Assembly: GCF_021917145.1 (NCBI RefSeq)
Contig: NW_025813854.1
Location: forward strand, 1 to 64,000
Reading direction: 5' to 3'
Origin: Hypomesus transpacificus
Taxonomy: Eukaryota > Chordata > Actinopteri > Osmeriformes > Osmeridae
DNA length: 64,000 nucleotides
The notes beneath the pieces were generated by a model. The model did not search any database and was not told the DNA's origin. It worked only from the letters and a program-made list of their open reading frames with translations. Below, piece after piece: positions 44,431-57,500 of this stretch. The first letter of the stretch is position 1. Every line of letters starts with the position of its first letter. Both the position numbers and the translations under genes were made by a program.

Positions 44431-47400
44431 GTACAGCCCAGACTGGTTATCTCCTGTCATGTGTCCCTGTGTCTCACACTTGAACTCCAGAGATGTGACA
44501 CCAGCCTGTGTCCCTCCCTGGTCCCTGGTGGCTTATTGGTAAGCTACTTGCTGTCACGTTTATGATTTAATAACTGGACATGATATAACCCTGTAGAGTG
44601 AGCGCGACATGGGTCCCAGACTGGCTTATACACAGCTTAACATCCTCCGCACACCAACTCTGTCATTACTTTGCCCATCACAGACAGCTAGATGTTTCCT
44701 CTCTCTGCTTCATCCTGTTACAGGAGATTAGTCACTAATTTACAGGCATCGAATTTTACCCTGCGCTGCTCTGCCGTTCTGTAAAAGGCGTTACCGATGT
44801 TGTCCACTGGAGGGCAGTGCAACACCAGTTCTGCACATGATTTCACTGTTTTATATCGGTATTAAATTTAAGACACAATCGGATTATTCTGGCAAGTTTA
44901 TATGATGTGTAAATGTACATGATTTCGGAATTTTGATTGACCAGTGAAGAAGGTTAACAAGTGTATTTGTGAGTTGGAAGAAAGAAAATAAGAAAATTGT
45001 AAAACAGTATTCAGAATACAAATGTTCTTGTTGTACTTGTGAATAAATGTGACTGTCTGGTGTCTGTGAAGGACCTTCAGTCCTTGGGGTCTGTCTGGGA
45101 GACAGGACCAGGACTTAGGGGGCAGGCTTCACTGCTTTTTGATGAAACTGCAGATTTTGGCATTTGTGAATCCTGACTTTCCCTTTTCCTTCAAACTCCA
45201 AACCTAGAGTCCTTTTCAAAAGAGGGATTCTGTCGTTAAGAGGTCTTTCTTCTGTCTGACAATCAGACGGTGGAACATGCAGAGGTGAGACGTTTTGAAT
45301 TAGTGTAAGTTAGGGAACAGGATGTTTCAGTCTTTACAACAAAAGTACAGTCTAAAGTTCTCAGAGCATGACTGAATGACAGTGACATGGAAGGGCTGTC
45401 TTTAAGTTCCAGGATAATTGAGAATTAAGGGTCTTAGAATTCACAGTATAGACTTTTCCCCTTTTCAGATTCTACATGGACATGGGACCTACTCAGCACA
45501 TTGTTCAATGCTGGAGAGAAATAGTTACAATATGCTGTATGATAGTTCATCATAAATGTAATCTTAATATAAACAGAACATTTAGAGGAGAGTTGCTTTC
45601 TGCTAAATACTTTTGACATTTGGCCGGCACTTCAACCATTTCAATTTCAATCATTGAAATAACTCTTTCATGGCAACCGCACTGCATGTTCTACGTTCCA
45701 CAAATGCGTTCCAATAGTTTACAATAGCGTTCCTATATTGTCTCTTATGTCAAATCAAAGATTGGAAGGAACAGGCATTCTTAGCTGAGGCCTTCAGAGT
45801 ATTCTTTCAAAGATTAAAAAATAATAAAACGACAGTAAGTACAGTGTGGTCTCCTGCAGACATATATTCTATGAACTGCACAAAAACAAGAGGGCTTTAG
45901 AGGAATTTGTACCTTCTCAAACACAAGAAGGTGGACTGCATGTCAAAACAATTGAATACTCTTGACTACTGCCCTCCTTTGCAATCTTCAATCTCCAAGT
46001 GTTTGTTTTCCCTGTCAGTCATAACCACATTAGCTTAGCATTCAAAGGCCCACACTTCTGATTGAAATCTCCCGGCAAAATAGTATTTTCTATGGGTTTA
46101 CTCACTCACTACAAGCAAGGGGAATGCATTGTACAGCACGAGGAAATTTAAATCAGAGTGACAAAATAGCCTACACTCTGATACACACATTGAAGAAAAA
46201 AATCAAATAAAAAAAGAAGTCTGCAAATTCCATTATGGCTGAAAAGTCCCAAAGGATTTGGGTTAATTTAGTAAACACAGTGTCAGAGGCTCCTATACAG
46301 AAGACTGTGAGAGGAGAGAGGAGAGCGATCTCACCGGGTGCCTGAGATAGAGAGAGAAACGCTGACTGTGTGAACCGCAGCCCTGGCGAGCCTAAACCCA
46401 GTCCTCAGATAGCAGCACTTTCTCATTTGCTTCCTCCCTATTTTAATAATAGCTGTGCATAAGTAATTTATGAAAGGCCAACCAGGCACCGGGCATGGGA
46501 AAATTAAACTCATTTTATCTGAAAGCAGGTGGATTTCTATTTATCATTAACATGCATAGAATTTGCACAATGTTATTTCTGCTACTGATGGAACGTAACC
46601 AAATAATGTATGAGTTTTTTTTTTGTGTGCTTATGCTGGAGTGAAATTCATAGATAAAAGTACCAGCTTTTTGTGCAATTTTCTGCACACGGAAACTAAT
46701 TCTGGGAAGCTTCTTATTACAGCACAGGCTCATTTGGTTTGCATTAAATAGGGACATAAGTGACATTAGGATTCCTCTGCAGATTTCAGGAGATGTGCGT
46801 CCTGTTAAATCATTAGTCCCCCCTCCCTTCCCCCTCACCAATATTTAGCAATCTGCTTTTTCTCCAGAATAGACATTAAACAATTTATTTTCACTTGACC
46901 AATGTTATGGCATGAATGTGTCTGGTGAATGATATTAAAAGATATGATATTGGCGGAAAGATACATTTGACTAAGAAATAAGTCTTTTAAAATTATGTAT
47001 CAACAGTGGTATTATTATTATCATCACTAGTTTGCTGGAGATCAGCGATATTTCCTAACCTTTACAATGAATCATCCCTAGTGGATAGACCACTTCAGTT
47101 GTCTTTAGTTTATTTGAAGACAATGTTGTCTCAGTAAAATGTGTGTTACTGCTCATGACTTGTACTGTGACAGATGGACCTGTGGCTGTTCACAGGATAT
47201 CAAAATGCATTACCAACCACCTTATCACCCTTCCTGGCGTCTGTTCCGGTGATTCTGCGTGTACTCTGAAGGGGCATGGAGGGATTGGAAAGGTTTAGAA
47301 GACACAACCTGCCAGCTATACATACCTCTCACTATTCTAATTATGAACGGTGATGTGTGTGTCTGTGTATGTCTGAGTGTGCGTGTGTGTGTCTGAGTGT

Positions 47401-49690
47401 GTGTGTGTGTGCGCGTGTATTTGTGTCTGAGTGTGTGTGTGTCTGTGTGTGTGTGCGCGTGTGTTTGTGTGTGTGTGCTCACTCTATCATCTTTGTGCTC
47501 CAGCAAACAGCAAAGCTACATAGAGATTCCTGGCCGGTATTGTTTTGTAATGTGTTTCTGACTGTCTGCACTGATCCCAAGCTAAGGTACTTACCAAGCC
47601 ATTGTTGTCTAAGTATGCTATTTTCTGGCTGGGCAGCTCCAGTATAGATTCTGGGGTTTCAAAGAGACATTTGTTACAGCAAATGGAATGCTAATCCCAC
47701 TGTGATATGTATACGTGTCAACACTGGAGCCTTTAAAAGCCGGTAATGCACCAAAGAACAGTCTTGGTCCATTATGACAACCAGATTTAACCACCTATTC
47801 ATTCTCCCCTTTCCATAAAGTTGTCCTGACTGACAACACTTTAGTATTTTTTGTAAATACAACTACTTCTATGTTCAAAGAATCTTTACACTGTCTAATA
47901 TTATAGTATATTATATGAAACGGAAACACACCGACTGAAACAGTTGAAACTTAATTGTTATAATAATGCACACATTTATTAGTCATTAACAATACAGCTA
48001 TGCTGTCTTAACGTGATGAAATATAGTATGTTTTATAAATGTGATGTTTTTTTTCCTCATGGTTTTGGTCATGCTAGGTCATGACCAAAGATGAAATAAA
48101 TTACAAAATAAAATATGAATTGTACATTTATGATGGCATGTTTTCCTAATATTCAGTGCAGCATTTTGCCAACTTCTGTGTAACCATTTCTAAACATGCA
48201 GTGGAAGATCATAGTTAATTCTGCTGATTTAATGCAAGGGACGTATCGGCCACAGCATCAGAAATACTAACAAGCTTAGTATAAGCTTTGGCTGAAACGT
48301 TATGAGGTTTGAATTTCTGGAACGACCATGGTCTGTGGAGGGAAATCTCACTTCAGCAGAAATAGAACGATTCCTGTGCTTAAAAATTAGTGCTACTGCA
48401 TATATTTTTTTGCAAGGAAAGGAGGTTTGGTCCTTATAAAAAAATGCACCGCATGTAAAAATTGTGTGAAGAAACCGTCCTCCAAGGCCTAATCAGTTAA
48501 GAAGTTGTCAAATGTAATGTGCATTAAGAGATTAAGACTTTGCAGGGTTAACCCTGAGATCATTGTTAACTCATTATGAGTGCAAACGTCCTTAACTTTG
48601 AGCACTTAACAAATGTATACGGGACAACTTGGTGTAGCTGCACTTCCAGAGTGGGCCCATAAATCAGTCAAAACTGACATAAGCATGTTACGTTTACAAC
48701 TCTCATCATTTTTTGGAGCTCTGTAAGGGGCAATGGGGGGGGGGGGGTGTCCCCCCTGAACATGGCAAATCCTGTTTGTGTCTATCGGTCTCTCCCAGGT
48801 CTTACGCTAATCTGGCCATCCTTGCCCCACAGGCATATCTGTTTTCATTTACAGGGAAGAGATAACTTCTTGAACTTGTTTAGCCAGGTGCTAGTCATCA
48901 TTCAGATTCCAGATGATCTGAATCAAAAATGTGCTATCCCGCTTGTAATAAAAGTATGTGGTTATCGTCATCTGATGTGAGTCACAGCTAAAACCATAAG
49001 GGAAATTCCAGACTAGGAGTGCATTTTCATGATCAGACATTATTTTCATATAAACCACATTTTGTGGTTTATGAATTAAGGAAACAGAAATTGTGGAATT
49101 AGTTAAAATCAAATTACAAACCACACTATCTCATGTAAAAACATGCCTGTTTTTCCATTCTCATTGATTTGACAGAGTAATTAGTTCTGGACCCCAAAAT
49201 GCTTCCCTTTAAATCCAGGAAAAGCAGATGTGATTTGAGGTGCAATTTAATCTTGCTTTAATGAAGAACTAATGGATGCATTGCAAATTACTTTTTTTGT
49301 AGTTGAACAGGAAAAAAAAATATATTTCCTGCTTTGAAAAGATCAAGAGTATCTTTGATAAAGGCGAGAGTGGCACAGCCAGCCCTATTGCATCGAGCCA
49401 ACAAGCTCTTTTACCCAACTCACAATTCAATGGTGAGGAGGCCACAATTAGCGACAAAGCGGGGAAAATGCATGGCTACAGCAGAATTGCTCTCCACGCA
49501 TGGCTCAACCCTCAAGCTACTGACGCCTTGTTAGAGCCAGGGTCCAAAGTGTCAGGCAGGAACAATGAGACGTGATAAATTACCCTCCAAAAAAAGATGT
49601 ACTACTAATTTTCAATTATACCTATAATACATCACAGATCGGAGGGAAAATTGGACGTGGGTGAGAGCAAACATTAATAGATTTTAAGCT

Positions 49691-49866
<176 letters not shown>

Positions 49867-51528
49867 TCCTCTCACCTCCCAGATTTGGTTATGGAACAGA
49901 AGAGAGCTTACTAAGAGCCAATAATCCTCCCATTAATGTGTGTGTTTATGGATGAATAGGATAGTGCTTTGGGCTGCTCACCTACCTGGCTGTTTGGTAT
50001 ATCACATGGCAGCATGGGCTGTGAAGATACTGGGGACAAAAAGATGTCTCACGACTAATTTGTAAAGTCTGAAAAAAAATGTATCGAACTGATTTGCAAA
50101 TTACCAAAATACACAATTATTATAATGAGTTTATCCTCTCATTCCTTATTGTAAGCTTCACGTCATCGGGAGGCTGTCTTGGTTTGGATGGTGTATGGTT
50201 TTGGCAAAAAGCCATCCATATCTGCAGCCAACCGCTGAAGAGCATTTTTTTTTACAACATTACTTTTGATACATATGAAGGATGTTTTACAAAATACTGA
50301 GACTAAACACAAGTGTTTAAGGGGAAAAGAGACTGTATGAGCTATGGAGGTCTCTGTGTGCATGCACTTCACAAAATATAAGCGAGTTTAAAAGCCTAAT
50401 AGAAGTTGGCTTAACTCTGTAGACAGCATTGCTGTCTATCTGATTACTGAGGGCAGTAATTTTCTTTCTTAAATAAGGAAGAAATTGGATAGGATGAATG
50501 AAATTTGGCTGTCACATTGCTGTGATGGTAGCATAGGAGATTACGTATTTTATAATCATTTATCATTTCCACCAGTGTTCAGGCTTAGCATAATGGAATT
50601 GGTAAACTGGTTTAAATCTGAAAGTGAGGAAAGACTATCTGCTGAAGCCTAAATGGTTATATGGTAATGGTTTTGTACCTCAGCAGTAAAATATTTTCAC
50701 CAGTACAGGCTGGCCTACATTATATTGATTTGATTTATATTTCTCTCTTAACAGCACGGTCAGACATGCATGCATTAAAACGACTCATCTAACGTGTTTG
50801 CAGGGTGATGATTACATTGTTTTAAACAACTGTAGGCTAAGTGATACATGTCATGCATTTAATATTTAGATTTTAAAGTATTTACTTGACTTGATTAACA
50901 TTTGCACATAAATATTCACACGCATATACATATTTACCTATGTCCTTTTGACACTGTAAAATAAGGACAAGGGTACCAGTGAGAAAATGTTACGGTGAAA
51001 GGAAATATGTGGATGGTTGAATACGACACACCGCATCGTTGAGGTGGACTGGCAATGTTGCTTCAAACATCCACCACTAGATGTCACAAAAGGCTTCTAA
51101 AATGTTGATCAGACCTCAACATTCAAACAAACTCGCTTTGAGTTGGCGCTTTGATTTGTTATACTCCAACCTGACTTCCAGTTGCCATTATAGTACTTAT
51201 TTCGGTTGTGATTTGTTGTTAATCACTACAGAGACAACACTGGCATCCTCCCTTGCAATATGTGACCTCCCCACCCCTTCCTGGTTTCACACCCCCCCAC
51301 AATTAAATATATTAAAGATGCCCCACAATTTCAGCTGGAGGACAGTGAGGAGGGGTGCGGTTGTGGATTTTAAATTGACTACTTTTATTGTTTTTCGCTT
51401 TTGGTTATGGAATTCATCTTATAGGCGAAGTATATTATATTGTTAGGCTGATGTCTTATTAATATGGGTGTAGCAACTTTGTACGCTTCTAGAACTACCC
51501 CCTCCCCAGCATGCTTTGCATGTCCAAT

Positions 51529-54500
51529 ATGGAGGAACTGACAGTGGAGGTCCGTGGCTCCAACGGGGCTTATTACAAGGTAAATACTGTTTCCTAAATC
51601 AAACAGGATTTAAAATAAGCACAAGACATACGCACTGTCTTATTGCTTTGCTGGCTAACACCATTAAAGTTTGTCTCTTCCAATACAAATAGTACATTAG
51701 CTATAACTGATTGATTAGCTCGCTAGCTAGCTAGCTAACAGACTACTCATTTACTAGACATTCCATGTCTCTTGGCTAGTGTTTACAGATCTTGCTCGCT
51801 AGCATTGTTATTGTGAAGTAGAAATGACTATAATAAATAAAAATCCAGATAGCAATTTGTTTGCTGTTAAAGTGTAAATAGTGTACTGTATATATGGATC
51901 TGGTTTAGGTGGATAACGTCACATCTTGATTGGTTTCGTTTCTTGTGAAAGGAGATGCAATATGAAGCAGGGCTTGTCAGCTATCTTATCTAGGTGCGGT
52001 TTTACATTGTGTTCTCTAAACAAAACTGGACTAGCTGTCGTTGGTGGTCAGGTCTCGTTTAAGCACACATTGTTTTAGTTTGTCATTTAGTTAACCAGCT
52101 TGCTTGTGAACTTGGATAATGCATATTAGCTTCCTCCTTGTCTTGTCTCAAGTTTGATTGACCTGGATGGTCGTGCCTGTCTCTATGGGGTTCTGTGAAT
52201 TGCATAAATTACGATCATTCGATGTTTTCTTGGACAATATTCCATATATTATTCGATAATTGAGACCCCAGCTAACAATTATCTAACTGCGGTTGGGAAT
52301 CTCAGTGTAGCAACTGTAGCTGGCTATTATTTGATCCTCAGCGTCACGTTAAAGTTAGCTATGGAATTTCATTCTCAGTACTGCTGTCAGCTGCTTCCTG
52401 TCAATCCACAGCTGTCACTAGGCGCTGTAGCTAGCTAAAATACCGCAGACACCTGAGCTATTTCTAGACCCACTGGCTAAATGGACACCAACTAACAGCC
52501 CAGGCCTCTGAAAAAGTTGGGCTGAAGTTTTAATCTTTATAAGTTTATCTTGGGATTTGAACTGCTGTCTTTAAGGGAAGTTTACATTCATATTGTATAA
52601 ACGAATGTCAGTCACACATTTGATTATACTATACATTTTGGCACAGTTCGATTAGGCTTAGTGGGACAATTTTACTACTTAACCAATCAAGAGCATTGCA
52701 AGCCTTTGCTTGAGAATAACTCAATGTGTTTGTTCCCTGAAGGGGTTTGTCAAAGATATCCACGATGATTCACTCACCATCACCTTTGAGAACAAGTGAG
52801 TGTTCAGTGTTCACTCAGTGTTGCACTTGTGTGCTCTTCAATCATGCTTGTAGCCTCTCAATTTATGTTGATACATGTTAAATGGTTTTAATGGTGTGGT
52901 TTTCTTTTCTGTTTACGACCGTGTTTACAACATCCACACAGCCAGCCTGTATGAGGACTAGTCTAAAAAGGTTCTGTAGTTGATATTAGAACTTGTCTGT
53001 TCTTAAGTTGGCAACCAGAGAGAAAAGTCCCCTTCAGTGACGTCAGGATGCCTCCTCCAGCTGACGGTAAGAAGGACATCGGCGAGGGAGAAGAGGTGGA
53101 GGTAAGTCACTGCACAGCTGCCCCTTCTTATAGAACACCCCCCCTCTCTCTGCAGCATCAGCTTTTGTCAACCTCCAGACTTGGACAGCTGTCTACAAGA
53201 TTGATCCCTATTCAGTCTTCCACCTTGGTTGTTGTGGGTCAGTAGAGCAGATTGACAATATTCTTGACCATTTAACGAGTGGTGGGTGTCGCTCGGTGGG
53301 TAGAGCATCTGACTGCGGATCCCAAGGTGGCATGTTCAAATACACCTTAGACTTCCCATCACTTCGGAGTTTCTGCTCAGTAAATGCCTCATATAAAAGG
53401 CTGGATCATGTTTTTGTTGTCCTGGTCATTATCATCCTCACTGTTACTACTTCCTGACAGATCTTCTCACGGGCCAATGAGCAAGAGCCGTGCGGTTGGT
53501 GGCTGGCCAAAGTCCGCATGATGAAAGGGGAAGTGAGTACATTTACATTTAGTCATTTAACAGACGCTCTTATCCAGAGCGACTTACAGTAAGTACAGGG
53601 ACATTCCCCCCGAAGTAGGGTGAAGTGCCTTGCCCAAGGACACAACGTAATTTGCCACAGCCGGGAATCGATCTGGCAAAATTCAGATTACTAGTCCGAT
53701 TCCCTAACCGCTTAGCCATCTAACTCCCATACGAGTAGGAAGCTTGGATCCTCCGCACTGTTGCTCCATCTCAAGACAAGTCCCCGTGGGCACCATCCCT
53801 GACCCTGCCTCCTTAAATCTTGTGCTTCCTGTTTCCTGTCATGTTTCAGTTCTACGTAATCGAGTACGCCGCCTGTGACGCCACCTACAATGAGATTGTG
53901 ACGTTCGAACGCCTACGGCCCGTGAACTTCAACAAGCCCGTCACCAAGAGCTCCTTCCACAAGTGCACCGTGGCGGTCCCGGAGGACCTCAAAGAAGCGT
54001 GAGTCTCGTTTGGCTTTCAGCAACGTCCCGTGCCGTCATCAGACTCGTGTAGAATCCAGAGAGGGCCCCACGCCAAATAGATGAAGAAGGCTGCGTACTG
54101 GCTTGATAGGCTGTGCCTTTTACGCTTGAGTGATAAAAAAACAAGCGTTTTGAGAGGTCAGCGTGGAAAGAAACCGGACATGATGTCGGCGGAATCCATA
54201 GTCACAATCCCACTTTTCTGTTTGACTTTGAAGGTGTCAGAATGAACAGGCCCACAAAGACTTCAAGAAGGCGGTGGAAGCCACGAGCATCGTCTACTGC
54301 CCAGACACCGGCAACCTGGTCATCCTGGTAAGTCCACTCCAGCCCCCCAACACCGCTGTCGCCATGACACCGAGCCACACGTCGCTACAGCAACGCACAC
54401 GTCTCTCAAAACGTTCCCAGCGTGTCTAAACCCAGATGACGGCGTTGACATCCTTCTGTCTCCTTGTCCTTTTCCTGCCCGTCCTCCGCCGACTGCCCCC

Positions 54501-57500
54501 GTCTCCAGTCCATGAACGACACTACGGTGAAGCGCGTGTCCCTGCTCAGCGACATGCACCTGAGGAGCATCCGCACCAAGCTGCTGCTCGTGTCCCGCAA
54601 CGAGGAGGCCACCAAGCACCTGGAGGTGAGGCCTTGGCCAAGCTCTGCACACAGGGGCCCAGAGCTACACACACAGGGCCCAGAGCCACACACACACAGG
54701 GCCCAGAGCCACACACACAGGGCCCAGAGCCACACACACAGGGCCCAGAGCCACACACACACAGGGCTCAGAGCTACACACACACAGGGCCCAGAGCCAC
54801 ACACACACAGGGCCCAGAGCCACACACACAGGGCCCAGAGCCACACACACAGGGCCCAGAGCTACACACAGGGCCCAGACCCACACACACAGGGCCCAGA
54901 GCCACACACACACAGGGCTCAGAGCTACACACACACAGGGCCCAGAGCCACACACACACAGGGCTCAGAGCTACACACACACAGGGCTCAGAGCTACACA
55001 CAGGGCCCAGAGCCACACACACACAGGGCTCAGAGCTACACACACAGGGCCCAGAGCTACACACACACAGGGCTCAGAGCTACACACACACAGGGCTCAG
55101 AGCTACACACAGGGCCCAGAGCCACACACACAGGGCTCAGAGCTACACACACACAGGGCTCAGAGCTACACACACACAGGGCTCAGAGCCACACACACAC
55201 ACACAGGGCCCAGAGCCACACACACAGGGTCCAGAGCCACACACACACACAGGGCCCAGAGCCACACACACAGGGCCCAGAGCCACACACACAGGGTCCA
55301 GAGCTACACACGCACACAGGGTCCAGAGCCAACCACACAGGGTCCAGAGCCACACACACAGGGCCCAGAGCCACACACACAGGGTCCAGAGCCACACGCA
55401 CACAGGGCCCAGAGCTACACACACACACAGGGCCCAGAGCTACACACACACACAGGGTCCAGAGCCACACACACAGGGCCCAGAGCCACACGCACACACA
55501 GGGCCCAGAGCCACACACACAGGGCCCAGAGCCACACACACAGGGCCCAGAGCCACACACACACACAGGGCCCAGAGCTACACACAGGGCCCAGAGCCAC
55601 ACACACAGGGCCCAGAGCCACACACACAGGGCCCAGAGCCACACACACACACAGGGCCCAGAGCCACACACACAGGGCCCAGAGCCACACACACACACAG
55701 GGCCCAGAGCTACACACACAGGGCCCAGAGCCACACACACAGGGCCCAGAACCACACACACAGGGCCCAGAGCTACACACACAGAGCCCAGAGCTACACA
55801 CACAGGGCCCAGAGCTACACACACAGGGCCCAGAGCCAGACACACAGGGCCCAGAGCTACACACACACAGGGCCCAGAGCCACACACACAGGGCCCAGAG
55901 CTACACACACAGGGCCCAGAGCCACACACACAGGGTCCAGAGCCACACACACACAGGGTCCAGAGCCACACACACACAGGGCCCAGAGCCACACACACAC
56001 ACAGGGCCCAGAGCCACACACACACACAGGGTCCAGAGCCACACACACAGGGTCCAAAGCCACACACACACAGGGCCCAGAGCCACACACACACACAGGG
56101 CCCAGAGCCACACACACACACAGGGTCCAGAGCCACACACACAGGGCCCAGAGCCACACGCACACACAGGGCCCAAAGCCACACACACAGGGCCCAGAGC
56201 TACACACACACACAGGGCCCAGAGCCACACACATACACAGGGCCCAGAGCCACACACACACACAGGGTCCAGAGCCACACACACACACAGGGTCCAGAGC
56301 CACACACACAGGGTCCAAAGCCACACACACACAGGGCCCAGAGCCACACACACACACAGGGCCCAGAGCCACACGCACACACAGGGCCCAGAGCCACACA
56401 CATACAGGGCCCAGAGCCACACACACAGGGCCCAGAGCCACACGCACACACAGGGCCCAGAGCTACACACAGGGCCCAGAGCCACACACACAGGGCCCAG
56501 AGCCACACACACAGGGCCCAGAGCCACACACACACACAGGGCCCAGAGCCACACACACAGGGCCCAGAGCCACACACACACACAGGGCCCAGAGCTACAC
56601 ACACAGGGCCCAGAGCCACACACAGGGCCCAGAGCTACACACACAGGGCCCAGAGCCACACACACAGGGCCCAGAACCACACACACAGGGCCCAGAGCTA
56701 CACACACAGAGCCCAGAGCTACACACACAGGGCCCAGAGCTACACACACAGGGCCCAGAGCCAGACACACAGGGCCCAGAGCTACACACACACAGGGCCC
56801 AGAGCCACACACACAGGGCCCAGAGCTACACACACAGGGCCCAGAGCCACACACACAGGGCCCAGAGCCACACACACAGGGTCCAGAGCCACACACACAC
56901 AGGGCCCAGAGCCACACACACACACAGGGCCCAGAGCCACACACACACACAGGGTCCAGAGCCACACACACAGGGTCCAAAGCCACACACACACAGGGCC
57001 CAAAGCCACACACACAGGGCCCAGAGCTACACACACACACAGGGCCCAGAGCCACACACATACAGGGCCCAGAGCCACACACACACACAGGGCCCAGAGC
57101 CACACGCACACACAGGGCCCAGAGCCACACACATACAGGGCCCAGAGCCACACACACAGGGCCCAGAGCCACACACACACACAGGGCCCAGAGCTACACA
57201 CAGGGCCCAGAGCCACACACACAGGGCCCAGAGCCACACACACAGGGCCCAGAGCCACACACACACACAGGGCCCAGAGCTACACACACAGGGCCCAGAG
57301 CCACACACAGGGCCCAGAGCTACACACACAGGGCCCAGAGCCACACACACAGGGCCCAGAACCACACACACAGGGCCCAGAGCTACACACACAGAGCCCA
57401 GAGCTACACACACAGGGCCCAGAGCTACACACACAGGGCCCAGAGCCAGACACACAGGGCCCAGAGCTACACACACACAGGGCCCAGAGCCACACACACA

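Noticed and set aside
49303-49575. 90-residue open frame
   Set aside because: No splice context or domain, and no resemblance to a known protein; possibly non-coding conserved sequence instead.
53278-53360. A functional tRNA suggested by GGGTAGAGCATCTGACTGCGGATC
   Set aside because: The B-box region is degenerate and stems do not pair; at best a repeat remnant.
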